Shown: positions 11,330 through 22,511 of the stretch, piece after piece
Position numbering within the stretch: the stretch's first letter is position 1
Layout: each line of letters opens with the position of its first letter
Assembly (NCBI GenBank): GCA_037957365.1
Contig: JARHVA010000158.1
Span: 863,001 to 927,000, forward strand
Origin: Torreya grandis
Lineage: Eukaryota > Streptophyta > Pinopsida > Cupressales > Taxaceae
DNA length: 64,000 nucleotides
Direction: 5' to 3'
The notes under the pieces: generated by a model
Seen by the model: the letters and a program-made list of their open reading frames with translations, nothing else
Told to the model about the DNA's origin: nothing
Databases searched by the model: none
Position numbers and translations under genes: made by a program

Positions 11330-11700
11330 CTACATACCTCAAGACACAATCAGAGGTAAAGCCTTGGAGGATTTGAGCTTAGATCTCTTAAACCAATTAT
11401 TCAGACAATCAACAATAGTAAGGCCTTGCCAACAATTTCTCACCCTTGTAGATGCCCCCAGCTCGACCCAAATCTTAACAACATATGGACAAGTGATGAA
11501 GAGATGATTCATAGTCTCCAAGGATTGAAAACATAGATCGCATCGCCCCGGGTCGTGTCAGTTTCTTTTTTAAAGAACTCATGGTCCCAAGAGCTTTATA
11601 GTTTAAGGAAACCCACATAAAGATTTTAGTTTTGTGAGGCGCTTTAATCTGTCAAAGTTTTTTCCACTACTACTGTCTCACATTAGGGGCATCATCGAGG
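11330..11700 (-). pseudogene. L1 zinc-finger-like region remnant
   Basis: On the minus strand the text reads WKKL.QIKAPHKTKIFMWVSLN.KALG (about 11590-11670) followed by ETMNHLFITCPYVVKIW (about 11469-11520). This is the region with H and C residues found between RT and RNase H in plant L1 proteins. A stop and a frameshift lie between the two stretches. Confidence 0.75.
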
Positions 11701-11909
11701 AATTTGGACTTGTAACCTAATTGCATTGAATATTCCCTGAGCTTAGGGTTCAAGGACCAAACCAACTCATCATCCTCGATAGTGGGTCTAATATGACTCC
11801 ATTTCAATCTTTAAACATATGCATCCCATCTTAAGCCAGCTTCCCGAACCAAGCCCAGTGAGAGTGCACTTTTCCAACCTTGTTGCCATGGGTTTGTGAG
11901 TTTTTGGTC

Positions 11910-12965
11910 TTCTGCCTAATACAAAAAAGAAATTCTCAACACCTCCAAGATATCAATCAAATCCTTAGGAAGTTTATAATCAACATCACTACCCACCCAA
12001 GGATCCATCCCCACTTTGATTTTAGTGCAAGACCCCACCTTCCAGTTAAGCCAATTATCGATGACAGGGAAGATTTGAACAAAGGCTTTCCACATAATAG
12101 ATGCATTGAGGATACAATTGCATAAAGAGATAGGCTGAAAATCATCAAAACAGGCTGGGATGTCCTTAGATATGAGGGCAATGGAGGTGGAATTGACGGC
12201 CCCAATAACTCTAAGTAGGTCCTCCCCAAGCAAATAAAAAAAACACGGAAGAATTCAACCGATCAGCCATCTGGCCCCAAACTCTTGTCTTTTTGAAATT
12301 TATTCAGAACAAATAACAACTCTTCCTTAGTGACATCCACCTCCAGCCTCTCATGACCAGCCTCATTGACAAAGCTAGGAAAGAAGAGATTTTTACAATC
12401 TCCGCTATGTTCACCTGATCAGGTTCCTTATATAGTTTTTGAAAATGTGAGACACCCAGTTTTGCTATCTCATGGAAAGTCTGCATCGTGGAGCCATCAG
12501 ATTTTTGCATTTCCCAAATAGTGTTCTTGTTTTTGTGATGTCTGGCAAAATTTTGAAAAAACTTTGTATTTTCATCACCATTTTCCAGCCATAGTGCTTT
12601 GCTTTTTAGCCACAATTGAGCTTCTATATGCGCTAGTTGTTCACGCAACTTCAATTCCAATGCCTTGACCCTGATTTTGGATTCCTTGTCAAAATCTTGA
12701 TCAATGTCATGACCATATATCATAGCAAGCTGATTTTCCAAAGAGAATATCCCTTTCAGCCACTTGACGTTTGATGGTAGCCCAAGTAGCAACTGCCTTT
12801 TTCACTCTCTTAAGATTTGTGGCAAATTGTAGACTAGCTGATTCCAAGGAGCAAACATCAAATACAGCGCACTCCCCTTGGACCAGATTAATGAAATTTG
12901 AATCCTTCATCCAAGTCAGATTGAATCTAAAAATGGACTCGAAGGCTTTTTGTCCCTTTTTCAAT
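11910..12965 (-). pseudogene. L1 reverse transcriptase remnant lacking its catalytic core
   Basis: The minus strand reads through the EN-RT linker (WLKSKALWLENGDENTKFF, about 12550-12610), the early RT motif FQKDKSLGPDG (about 12265-12300) and F.PISLCN (about 12112-12145). It then jumps straight to NASIMWKAFVQIFP and KVGSCTKIKVGMDPWVG (about 12000-12100), which in intact L1 proteins lie after the RT domain. The fingers and palm, including the FADD-type active site, are absent. The junction at about 12100 is in frame, so a 105-codon frame crosses it. The element could not have made functional RT after this deletion. Confidence 0.78.
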
Positions 12966-13690
12966 CTGCATCAGAATGGGAAGATGATCAGATTCACCAC
13001 TTGTAGATATTGATGATATGATTTTTTCAGAGGCAATTAAAAGGGAATGTGAGATTAGGAATCTGTTTAGCCTTTTGGCCACACTATATGGCCCAATTCT
13101 CATGTTCTGCCAAGTGGGAACCAATTTTACAGGTTCCAAGTCCACCAAAATAGTATCCTCAAAGTTTTGTAAGAAGTAATCAGCGAGTGGATCCATTCTT
13201 GTTGAGACCCCTCACTCCTCCGCTCTCTTGGTGGTGAAATTTATATCTCCCCCAATAATAGAGTTTTCAGCTCTCAAGAAGTTTTGATCGAATAATTCAT
13301 CCCAATATGCCAATCTCTCCTCATTAGGACCATAAATATTGAACACGTTTTTTTTTACCAAGCTCCATAAAGTATAGTTCAACTCCAATACCGGAGTGAA
13401 GAAAAAAGGAATTGACCATCCTCAAAGAGGTGGTTCTCCATCCCGAAACCAAACCACCGGAGCTGCCATTGGAGTCAGATGCCAAAAAGCCTAGTCCTTT
13501 AGAAAATTTGACAAACCCTCAATGACCTTACCCCTTTCCCCTTTGGTCTCTTGTATCATAATCATGTCCGGCTTGTGAAGATGAAACAATCACCTCAAAG
13601 CAGTTTTTTTGGAGGGATTTCCCAACTCCTCTTATATTTAGGGACAAAATGAGCATGATTAACAATTTGTTGGGGTTGTCTCTGCTCTAA
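12960..13690 (-). pseudogene. L1 endonuclease domain remnant
   Basis: Minus-strand frames give IQETKGERGKVIEGL (about 13515-13565; the catalytic Glu of the apurinic-type endonuclease sits in QETK), FNIYGPNEERLAYWDELF (about 13287-13340), IIGGDINFTT (about 13232-13262) and SGESDHLPIL (about 12973-13002). These are the successive motifs of the L1 endonuclease that nicks target DNA. Frameshifts fall between them, the clearest near 13200-13230. Confidence 0.82.
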
Positions 13691-13699
13691 GGGCTCCTA

Positions 13700-14970
13700 A
13701 AATAATTTTTTACTTACCCTAAAAGATTTCTTGAACTGTTGTGTTTTTAGCTTGAGTTATCTGGGAGGGTTGACGTTTATGCAAGTATAAACAAGTATGA
13801 CTCAACATATTTCCCAGACGACCTTCAATACTTTAATCTTTGTAGGCTTGAGCCTCTATGCAAGATCTTAATGGATATCGCAATTGGCTAGAAGTGGATA
13901 AAGAATCAACATAGATCAATTCAAGAGAGCTCCACTTGTGTCAAGGATTTCTCCATCCGTGGGTCAAAACCCGACGACCACCTCTTAATGGTAAGTGGTG
14001 ATGACCCCCAAAACCATCTCCATGCCAAAATTAGATTTACATCTTTCAAGGATTTGAAAACAAAGGCAAGTCAACCCTTAACTAAGATGTGAGATATAGG
14101 AGAGTATCCAAGGAGTGGTCTCCAGAATTGAGTCATCAACTTATCTAAATTTTGGACAGAGATTCTTTGCCTAAAATAACAATACGTTAGTGCAGTATTT
14201 GCTAGCTCCATGACATCCTCGCCAAGAACAAGGAGAACTTCCCTGCCCTCCCCCCTAGCTTTACACACCTTTTGTCTTTCCTCCCAGAAGTCATCTTTGG
14301 GATATCTAAGTTCTTATCCACCATAGGGAATTGTGGAGATAGCCCAATATTGGACATATCTTGTGTTTGTTGTAGTAGATCATCCACCAATCTTATAGAA
14401 CAACCAATGTTTTCTGTAGAGTTTCCCAGTTGCTCAATATCTTGAGAAGGCAAGTCTTCTTTGATTGAGGAAGATATATTAGGTATACAAAAAGCGGCGG
14501 AGCCCCCAAAAAGTCCTTGGGTCCAAGGAGCCATAAGTTTTCTTGATGAAAAGTAATGAAATTCAGTTGGGGTGGCTATTTCTTGCCCCCTGTAACATCG
14601 ATAAAAGCATAGTTTACCATTGCTTTTCCTTTTTCAGCCAAACTACTGTCACCAATCCCACCATCGAAACCGCTCATAAGGGAGGAAACCTGTAAAATGT
14701 GTGATTCTTTCCCATCTTTGAATCGGGAAAGCCTGAACCAGCCCTGTGGGGTAAAAAATGTCCTCAAATATCTAATGAGAAAAAGGACCTCCATCAAGGG
14801 GATCATTAGGATAGTCCACAATTGTCAAGGAGTTCAGGGTCTAAGAAACAATGTCTCCAAGTCTCTGATTCATCCATCAAAAACTAGTGTAAATGTAGTG
14901 TGCAAAACTACATCAATCCAATGGTCATTAGACTAGGCCATGAGCAACATGAGTCACCAATGGACTATTA
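13700..14970 (-). pseudogene. Probable L1 ORF1 remnant and 5' region
   Basis: The stretch upstream of the endonuclease (on the minus strand) has open frames of 65, 110 and 81 codons in different frames. A SFKSLKDVNL and RRWWSGFDPR-like stretch near 13960-14060 recalls the N-terminal domain of plant L1 ORF1 proteins. The match is loose. Position between the 5' side and the endonuclease is the main reason for the call. Confidence 0.45.
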
Positions 14971-15059
14971 GATTTCCCACTATGCTACCTTATGTGACCA
15001 GGTATCTTTGAACTCTTGTTGACAAGAAACCTACCACTAAGAAAGCATAGATGAGACAA

Positions 15060-16060
15060 GGAAAGATTGTAGCGTCAATGTCAAAGATATGTTTATAAAA
15101 AAAAAACCAAAGACCGCACACCCAAGATGGCAAAAACTGCGAAACTAAAAGAAGACGAACAATTCCTTTGTAGAGCTATTGAAGTGTTTCCAGCGTACCA
15201 TACAAAGTGACATTTGCAATCTATAACCTCAAAATGAGAGAAGCAAAGAAAAAATTAGGAATGGAATCGTAGAAATCTTTCAAACAAATGTCGAACAATT
15301 GCTATCCAAGGACATTCCTCTAATAGGCAATTGACATGCAAGAATAGATGCTCTCCTCATTGAATCCAATTTTGCCATGCCCTTTTGATTATCTCGATCA
15401 ATAAGAAAATATTTCAGAGGTATTTTTTCAAACACTTGATGCGCACCCTATAGTTATTTGGAACACCAAAATAGCCGACAAGTTTAGTAGCAAAGAAACA
15501 TTCTCATGCTGTCCAATCAGCTAGTCTTATTAGTGGATTAGTCTGAGGGGCTCGATGTTATTACAATCCTGAAAACAGTGAATCTTTTGTACATGCATCC
15601 GACAAACTGTTAGAGGTTTAGCTATTGAAGTACTTGACACAAATAACAAATCATCTCCTTGAATCCTTATTGAACCAAGAGTCAAATCAATGTTTTCGGC
15701 CCAAATGATGGCTGATTCTTTATCAAGTTTGTATTTCACAAGACCTGTCAAGCGTTGTTGACCCCTCCCATTCGACATGGATCAAAGCATGATTGTGGAT
15801 GGTAAATGTTGATAAAGCCAAAGTTAAGATTGTCACATATAACAATACATCATTTGTCATCCTACTCATTGCTTCTTCCACACATACCTTTCACTTATTA
15901 ACAATCCACTCAACAATATTTAAACTGCCTTCCCCTATAGCGATGTGTGTGTTTCCACTAAATGTCAATCCGTGCAAGACACACAGGTGCAGGCTTTTAA
16001 TGGCATTCAGGTCACCATTCTAAGAAGCAAAAAAGCCTTCCTGATTCATCCTCTACCTTG
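15060..16060 (-). pseudogene. Unidentified protein-like fragment
   Basis: Two minus-strand open stretches look like real protein rather than noise. One runs from about 16020 to 15795 and reads AIKSLHLCVLHGLTFSGNT..AIGEG, then EEAMSRMTNDVLLYVTI. The other (15530-15778) reads LVKYKLDKESAIIWAENIDL, then FVSSTSIAKPL. They are in different frames and would meet near 15770 through a frameshift. A third piece at about 15290-15430 reads KYFLIDRDNQKGMAKLDSM. The composition is balanced, unlike the AT-driven frames around it, and no transposon motif is present. I do not recognise the family. It may be a decayed host gene or exons of one. Confidence 0.35.
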
Positions 16061-17500
16061 TCTCTCTGTGTCTTTGCTCTAGTCAGACAAAACCAGATGC
16101 ATCATGGTAAAAGGGTCCTTGGAGAAGGTCATTTCCATTTGCATTACCTCATGTATCTCCATTTACTAGTTTCACTATGTAGTTCATGTGATTTGGTTAT
16201 TTAATTTCTGACCACGATTTTCTTTTGAGGCTAGTTACCTTATGTGGGTAGGTGGAAAACTTTAGGACCAAATCGTCAATCCAGCCCCTATGTATGTCCT
16301 TTGGGTGGCTAACTGAGTTGTGTCGTGTTGTGTAACACAATCTCAATCTCAATCTATGCTGGTTCAATGATATTGATCGGCACTACACTTCGTTCCTTCC
16401 TACTGCATGTTGTTCCCACCTACTGCACTTCCTATTTTTTCTGCTGATCTCCTTTGATGAAATCTGCCATGTTGCACTAAGTTACCTACGGGGGTGTGTA
16501 TACTGTCTGGGAACACTTTGGGTGAACACCCATCTGAGCAAGTAGGGTCAATGGTTCAACATTTAGGCGGTTTTAGGGTTTGATTGTATTCTTACAATAT
16601 CGGCGTTAATTTGATGTCTTTAATTTTTTCATCTTTCTAAGAGGTTGTCAATGATTTTAGTTTGGATGTTTGATTTAGATTGTTCATATATGTCAATGCT
16701 AGATCATTATAGATGTTCCAATGCTTCAATTATTTATCTACATATTTTTGTCAATATTTTTTGTAGCTGTAGATGAGTAAAGCATGATTGGTTGGCAATT
16801 ATGAATGCCTATCTAGCCGTAATTATCTAACTTGTATAAAACATAATGTTTTAAGGCTTCACTTTCAATTGATAGCATACTTACATTTATGAGGAGGATA
16901 GGGTAGAGTGTAATACTTTTAATTTTGAAATTATCGATGTTAAGCTTCCAAGTTTCACAATATGTGATTCAACCTTATACTTTGCAACCATAGATGACAA
17001 TTGATGTTACCATGTTATAGAATAATGTTTGCTATATATCCCGATTCTAGAGTTCAACATTTTTACAGTTGTTTTGAAAGCTATAATAGGCCTTCCAACT
17101 TGCATAAATTCATCTTTCAATAATTAAGTTTCAGTTCAATTTATGATGAAGATCAAGTGCCAGTTATTTGTAGGAATATTTACCATCATACTGTACCTGT
17201 CGCAAAATGTTTGAAGGACCCTTATGATACATGTAAAAGATTCTATGTTTGTAGTAACCAAGTGTCAAGCTTACAATGACTATTCGTTGGGGGAGTTGTG
17301 GAACAATACTCTCCATATTTCAAGTCAATTATCTCCAATATAGTTGTAGATATTAGTGAAGTACTTTCCTTAGGAGCGCATTCACCAAAAGAGCCCCAAA
17401 TAAGACCGCCAAATAAATGTAAAAAAAACTAATATCTAACTCTCCAATTGCTTTTAGGGTGTTTTATGGTAAATTGGTTTAGGTCAAGAGACACTACATT
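16061..17500. other. No feature seen
   Basis: Mostly AT-rich, with stops in all frames. No repeat structure or domain could be recognised by eye. Confidence 0.4.
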
Positions 17501-18588
17501 AAACCAAGAAAACAAGGGCACAAGACATATCTGATCTAAATACAGTAATGAAATAGTCAATACAAATCTGAAATGTGCAAAACAGGAACTTAATTCAACT
17601 TAAAACTTGACAAAAGAGTTTTGTATAGAAATTTCAGTATTCTGACTAACCTGTGTACTGGCAGTGGCTGAAAATGATGAAAAACAGGCCCTGAAGCAGT
17701 TATGAAGTAGACCCCCCAAAAATGCAGGGATCTGATGATGCACAAAAATGACTACTTTTGAACTGATTTGATACCTTGCCGTTTGGTTCAAACCTAGTTG
17801 TCTAGTTCGAATTGTAAAAGTTGTTGGATTTCAAAACAATTTTTTGAGTATTGTTTGTCTGCTCGTGCTCATAAAAAACATCTCAGCTTCTCAAAATTTA
17901 TCATGGATCTTTCAGAAGTGTTTCTCCTTTTTCTCAGCGCTAATCAACTCCAAGAGACCTTGCAAAGAGCATAAAAAACAAGAATAGTCATTGGGGGGAC
18001 TTGTCTCAGTCAGACCCCCTAATTTTAGATAGTTTGGCAATCAACACTCATACAGTGCAACAAACAATCTAGTGCAATTTGAAGATCTTGGCTCTTATCC
18101 CTATGTATGAGATGCAAGCCACTAGTAGGTTCTATATGTGCTTTCATTATTTCTTTTGTGTATATCATATTGTTCAAATGAACTCCTAGGCTTTCTTTAT
18201 TTATAGATTTGTTTTGAAATTAAACTAGACGTTATGCACACACAAGTCGACTTCCACAAGATAAGGACCTAAAAAGGAGGGAAAGGGGGAATGCATGTGC
18301 ACATGACTTAGAGGGGAGTTATACCATAAGATAAATTGAAGATAAAAGTGGATTTTAAAAATAAGCTGAGGTGAACTAGAAGATCCCTGATAGAAGGTTT
18401 TTTTTTTAAAAATACGTCGAGGTGAGCTAGAGGGTGCACATTAAAGGGAGATTTCACTGAATTGAATTCGACAAGAGGACCCATAATGCCTAATTTAAGC
18501 CAAATATGCAACATAAGCCCAAAACATGCTAAATCAATGTAATTCAATACTAAATAATGCTGTAGGACCATTTCTAGGTGTCTACAGA
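17501..18588 (-). repeat. Possible LTR end (TGTAGACACC type), minus strand
   Basis: On the minus strand TGTAGACACCTAGAAATGG begins at 18585, the start sequence of many plant Gypsy LTRs. The same edge, slightly changed, occurs at 5717. How far the LTR runs towards 17500 is unknown. A short local duplication (AAAATAAGCTGAGGTGAACTAG near 18357 and a diverged copy near 18408) lies inside. Confidence 0.3.
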
Positions 18589-19044
18589 GGGCAAACTAAT
18601 TGAAGTTGTGGGCATTGTTATGACAATTGAAGATATGCTATATTTCAGCTGGTTTTTGTGACGTCTTAAGAAATCTCCTTTAGTATTAGAGGTATAAATT
18701 TTGCTAGGCAACAATAAAGTGGTATATTTTTTCTATTTGTATTTCTTGTTAGTTTATATAAAGGGTAGAGGAAAACACGAAGTTATTTACCTCCGTGATA
18801 TGTGAAAAGACCTTTCAGCCTTAGAATGTCTTAATTTTTTTATATGTTGATAGTTTGTGGAAGACTAGTTTTGGGTCGAGCATGGTGCCTATGCCTGCCC
18901 TTGGAGGTTTGTTGGCCTAAGTTGGGGTCCATACCTTCTTAGGAAGGTTTATTTTTGTTTTCGACAGTAATAATTTTTTTTTTGGATACTTTTTTCAAAT
19001 CTTGGTGTTTTGAGACTACTCTTTTCTTCCTTGTCTTTTATTTT
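18589..19044. other. No feature seen
   Basis: AT-rich spacer before the 5'-truncated LINE. No domain is visible. Confidence 0.4.
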
Positions 19045-19049
19045 CCCCA

Positions 19050-20130
19050 AGTGATGCAAGGAGAGCTATTTGGAAGTTACATACTAGCAAAGTAGCTGAT
19101 TGTAAAGGGCTTCGGGGGGAGTTCCTCAATGATGGTGTAGACTTGCTTGCCTTCCCTACAGCAGGGACTGTTCAATGAGGGTTGCTTGGGGTTCCCCCCT
19201 CTTCGTTGCAGCACATTATCCATTCCATTCAATAGTCAGGGGATAGTTTTAAGCCAAATAACTACAAGACTATAATGATCAGATATTCATTTTCCAAGTT
19301 TTATGCTATGGTATTGGACATGCAGGATTGAGGAGAGACTTGACCCTATTTTTACTCTTTGGGCTATTATAGAGGAGGCTCATCAATGCTCGTCCAAAGT
19401 CTTGTTGCTTTGTAGTAGTTAGGAAGGACTTTGACTCAGTTTGAAGGTACCTGCTTTTTCAGAAGTTGCATGATATCGATATTTCTGATTCCTTCATTAC
19501 TTCCATCATGAGACTGTATGAGTTGATTATTGGCCAATTTTGGATGCCCCATGGTCTCCGACTCTGTTAAGAGGGGCACACTCTCTTGCCAAATCTCTTC
19601 GGTATTTACATAGACGAGCTTGAGGATTTCTGTTGACAACATACCCATGTTGATGATGGTTGTATGTTACATTGTGTTCTGATTGCCATACTTTTTGCCA
19701 AAGATGTGGCTCTGCCCTCTCTCTCTCCGAATGGTCTACAGAGAAAACTTGATGCTCTTGCTCACCTTTGTGTGCTTCGCTAGCTGGTAGTCAACCTTAG
19801 CAAGACTAAGGTCACAGTATTCAACACCTCCAAGGATGCCCTTTCTAGATTTCGGTTCCTCTACAAAAGGGAGCTTATGGAGATAATGACAACTTACACC
19901 TACTTAGGTGTGTAGTTTACTATACCTTCTTTTAGTTTAATGTCTACCTCACAATCATGTCTTTGTAAGGGGTATGCCTCACTTTCTATTTTTGAGCACC
20001 CATGCTTTCAGATACATATTCAGGATCACTTAAATGATGTGCCTCATCATTGTTATGATTAAACCCACAACTCTTTACCCAATGAGTGGAAACGTATTGA
20101 GAGGGTTCAAATTATCACGATTCAACATAT
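19050..20130 (+). pseudogene. LINE reverse transcriptase remnant
   Basis: In order: ARRAIWKLHTSKVADCKGL (about 19054-19115), IIHSIQ..GDSFKPNNYKTIMI (about 19212-19280), CCFVVVRKDFDSV.RYLLFQKLHDI (about 19404-19480), IMRLYELIIGQFWMP (about 19505-19550), LLPNLFGIYIDELE (about 19582-19625), AILFAKDVALPS (about 19687-19722), LVVNLSKTKVTVFN (about 19785-19828) and TYTYLGV (about 19893-19913). These are the consecutive RT motifs. The catalytic ADD of the palm is AKD here, so an active-site aspartate is lost. Stops and frameshifts also rule out function. Confidence 0.88.
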
Positions 20131-20500
20131 GATCCGTTGCAAATAGATGGTTCCCCAGTGCATTATCTAGGCCTAGTTTGTTTCCCAACCCTTTTACCTC
20201 GAGAGTATCTTGAGGTTTACTTCCTACATTTCATTGACTTTAATCGTTAGGCGATTCAACCTCTTATGATAAGAGATGCCCGTATTTGGCCCTTTGTTCT
20301 TCAGAGCTGGTTACACATGATGCCTTGCAAATAAACAGTTCCCTAGTGCATTGTTCATGTTGATTTTGTTGCCCAACCCCTTTGCTACGAGAACACCTTC
20401 AGGATTACTTTCTACATTTCATAGACTCAAATCCTTGGGCAATTCAATCTCCAGTTGCGAGAGTTACCCATTGACCTTCTGCACTTCAAAGCTGGTTGGC
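20128..20500. repeat. About 190-bp imperfect tandem duplication within the LINE ORF
   Basis: Segment 20128-20310 (with AGTGCATTATCTAGG, CCCAACCC and TACATTTCAT) is repeated at about 20320-20500 with substitutions. In intact relatives this region should occur once. The copies have diverged, so the duplication is old or was inherited by the family. Confidence 0.75.
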
Positions 20501-20960
20501 TTGGGTCTTACTAGGTGTCAACGTAGTTTGTATGTTGAGACCAGCTTGCTCCTTCAATCCATGACTATCTCTATTAATGGACTACATCCTTAAAGATGCT
20601 CCCTGGATGCACCTTCACATCATCTTCTCTCAAAAGAAGTAATCGATAGAGCTGTGAGAGAGGATACATACCTTAACCATCCTGTTTGACCAGCTGAGGT
20701 TGTGCTTCCATCAATTAAAAGTGGAGACGAATCACCTTTTTCTGTGGAGTGAAAGGATGTGTTGCCTTTGTTCTTTCCATTAGGTTGAGATTGAGGAGCA
20801 CTTAAATTTTAGGTGTCTCCTTTACTATGACATTCAAGAGAGAGAGCATTTCTGTTCAGAGACTTAGGCGGTTCTCTATCCACCTTTAAATACCATGATT
20901 AGAGATGTTTGGCCCTCCTCCTTCAAGAGGAGATCACTTTCATGCATAAGACCTTGTAGG
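20500..20960 (+). pseudogene. LINE ORF C-terminal remnant
   Basis: The plus strand resembles the protein at 6.25-6.75 kb: EVIDRAVREDTYLNHP (about 20636-20683), then MCCLCSFH.VEIEEHLNFRC (about 20758-20817) with the C-x2-C...H-x4-C pattern, and YDIQEREHFC. It lacks a continuous frame. The segment 20694-20752 also occurs as an isolated patch at 47091-47149. Confidence 0.72.
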
Positions 20961-21004
20961 CAACCCCTAGAGCTAGTGGGTTGATTATCTCCTTTTAGAG
21001 CATT

Positions 21005-22240
21005 GTCTCAACCGTTGCAGGCACTAAGAGCCCTTTAGATGCTGTTGATTCATGCACAAAGGGGTGCAGGGCAGCAAGACAACTCTTATTCTTGCATAAC
21101 ACCACTAGGGTGCCCTGGCATTCATACCCCCTATAGGCATTGTGGATATACTTCATTTCAGCATTGGGGGCCTTCTAAATGCGCTGGATTTCAGTCATGG
21201 TTGTTGGGGTATGTCTGCACTACTAGTTTCTTCTTTGCCACTAGGTGTTCCTTGGTTTTGAATGTTATGAGACATTCTATAGGGAGAACCATGCTTCCTC
21301 CGAGGATTGTCCAGACCGGCTCCATTAGCCCCAACCTTTCTTTGATGGACATTATTAGGTCTTGCATTGGCGATTTCGCAGTGGGCGACAATGGTGGTGT
21401 TGGTTCTTGTTGCCCAAGCCTTGCTTCAAACATGTGACAATGCTGTTTTTCATCCTTGGTCACATGTTTTGATTTTCCTTATCCCCATCTTTCATTCGAG
21501 GGTCCTTCCCTCACTTGGTTAACTATACTTAATGGTTGTGGTTTGGTAGTTATAACCATTTTTGTTTACCCTCTTTCTTTGTTTCTTTGCTTTCGCTTTT
21601 GCATTTTTGTGATTAATTACTTTAATAGCCGAGGATCTTCTTACCCAAGTTGATCTCAAATGTAACTGGTTATACTTTTGAGCCCCGTTGACCTATTAAG
21701 TGCCCTTTGGATATTGTGGATTCGCAAAGGGCTACAAAACAATGAGAAAAGGCTCATCCTTGCATACCACTACTAGGGCAACCCAACCTTCTTAGTCTTA
21801 GGTTTGTGTGGGTAGGTGCATGTTACCAATTTCTTCTTTGCAACCAGGTGTTCCTCGGTCTTTGATGTCATGGGAGGTTCTATGGGGATTACCTTGTTTC
21901 CTTCTAGGTTTGTCCAGACATGCGCCATTAGCCCTGGCCATTATGTAAAGGACATAATCAAAGTCTTGAATAAGCGATTTTGCATTGATTGACGATGATG
22001 TTATTGGTTCTTCTGGCCCAAGCCTTGCTGCAAACATGCAACAACATTGCTTTTCATCATTGGTCACATGATTTGATCTTTCTTAGCTCCATCATTCAGG
22101 GGTCCTTTGCTTAAGTGGTTAACTATACTTAGATGTTGTGGTTTTAACCATTTTTGGTTTACCCTCTTGCTTTGTTTCTATGCTTTCGCTTTGCATTTTT
22201 GTGTTTAATAACTTTAATAGCCTAGGGTCTTCTTATCATT
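21005..22240. repeat. LINE 3' region in two tandem copies
   Basis: Copy 1 (about 21010-21650) and copy 2 (about 21700-22240) align over most of their length: GCCCTTTAGATG/GCCCTTTGGATA at the start, TTTCTTCTTTGCAACCAGGTG-like words in the middle (near 21226 and 21830), and TGTGTTTAATAACTTTAATAG-like words at the end (near 21608 and 22200). Each is about 550-640 bp. The translation is not conserved, so this is probably the 3' untranslated part. Either two insertions lie head to tail, or the family carries a duplicated 3' end. Confidence 0.8.
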
Positions 22241-22511
22241 GTTACCTTTGCCATTTGCTTTTATTGATTGCCTCTCCACTGAATTAATATTTTGTGCTTA
22301 TATCAGATTCTGTTTATTTGAAGCTATTTATAATTTTAATAACATTAAAAGATATTATGCTAATTGTGGTAATCCATTACTTGGACATTTCTTGCTTTGC
22401 TTTCTAAAGGTTTTTCTCCATTTGATCTGTGACTAGTATTGTGAGATAATTTTTAGTAGCCATATTGGTATTTTTCAACAGGGGCTTACTTAAGTTTTAC
22501 TTTTTTTTCAG
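22241..22511 (+). other. Probable intron with 3' splice acceptor
   Basis: The sequence before the RUB exon ends in a T-rich tract (eight T in a row) and CAG at 22509-22511, a good plant 3' splice site, and holds no open frame that continues the exon upstream. The LINE up to 22240 would then also be intronic. No donor or earlier exon was found upstream in the window. Confidence 0.6.

Larger units (their letters stand above)
10105..14970 (-). mobile_element. L1-type LINE with RNase H, internally deleted
   Basis: Read on the minus strand, the block gives, in order, an ORF1-like region, an endonuclease domain, the N-terminal part of RT, a zinc-finger-like region and a C-terminal RNase H, then a short A-rich tail (T-run at about 10106-10113 on the plus strand). 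This is the order of plant L1 elements that carry an RNase H. Stops and frameshifts break all parts, and the catalytic centre of RT has been deleted at about 12100. The 5' edge near 14970 is a guess, since no target duplication could be confirmed. Confidence 0.82.
19045..22240 (+). mobile_element. 5'-truncated LINE with duplicated 3' part
   Basis: The plus strand carries most of a non-LTR reverse transcriptase, then a zinc-finger-like region, then a non-coding 3' region present twice. The endonuclease and 5' part are missing. The protein motifs are unlike the L1 at 10-15 kb, so this is a second family. Relatives lie at 6.1-7.5 kb (+) and probably 33.65-34.35 kb (-), and a 59-bp piece lies at 47091. 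Many stops and frameshifts are present. I have not assigned a clade. The element ends about 270 bp upstream of the RUB exon and may lie in its intron. Confidence 0.85.
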
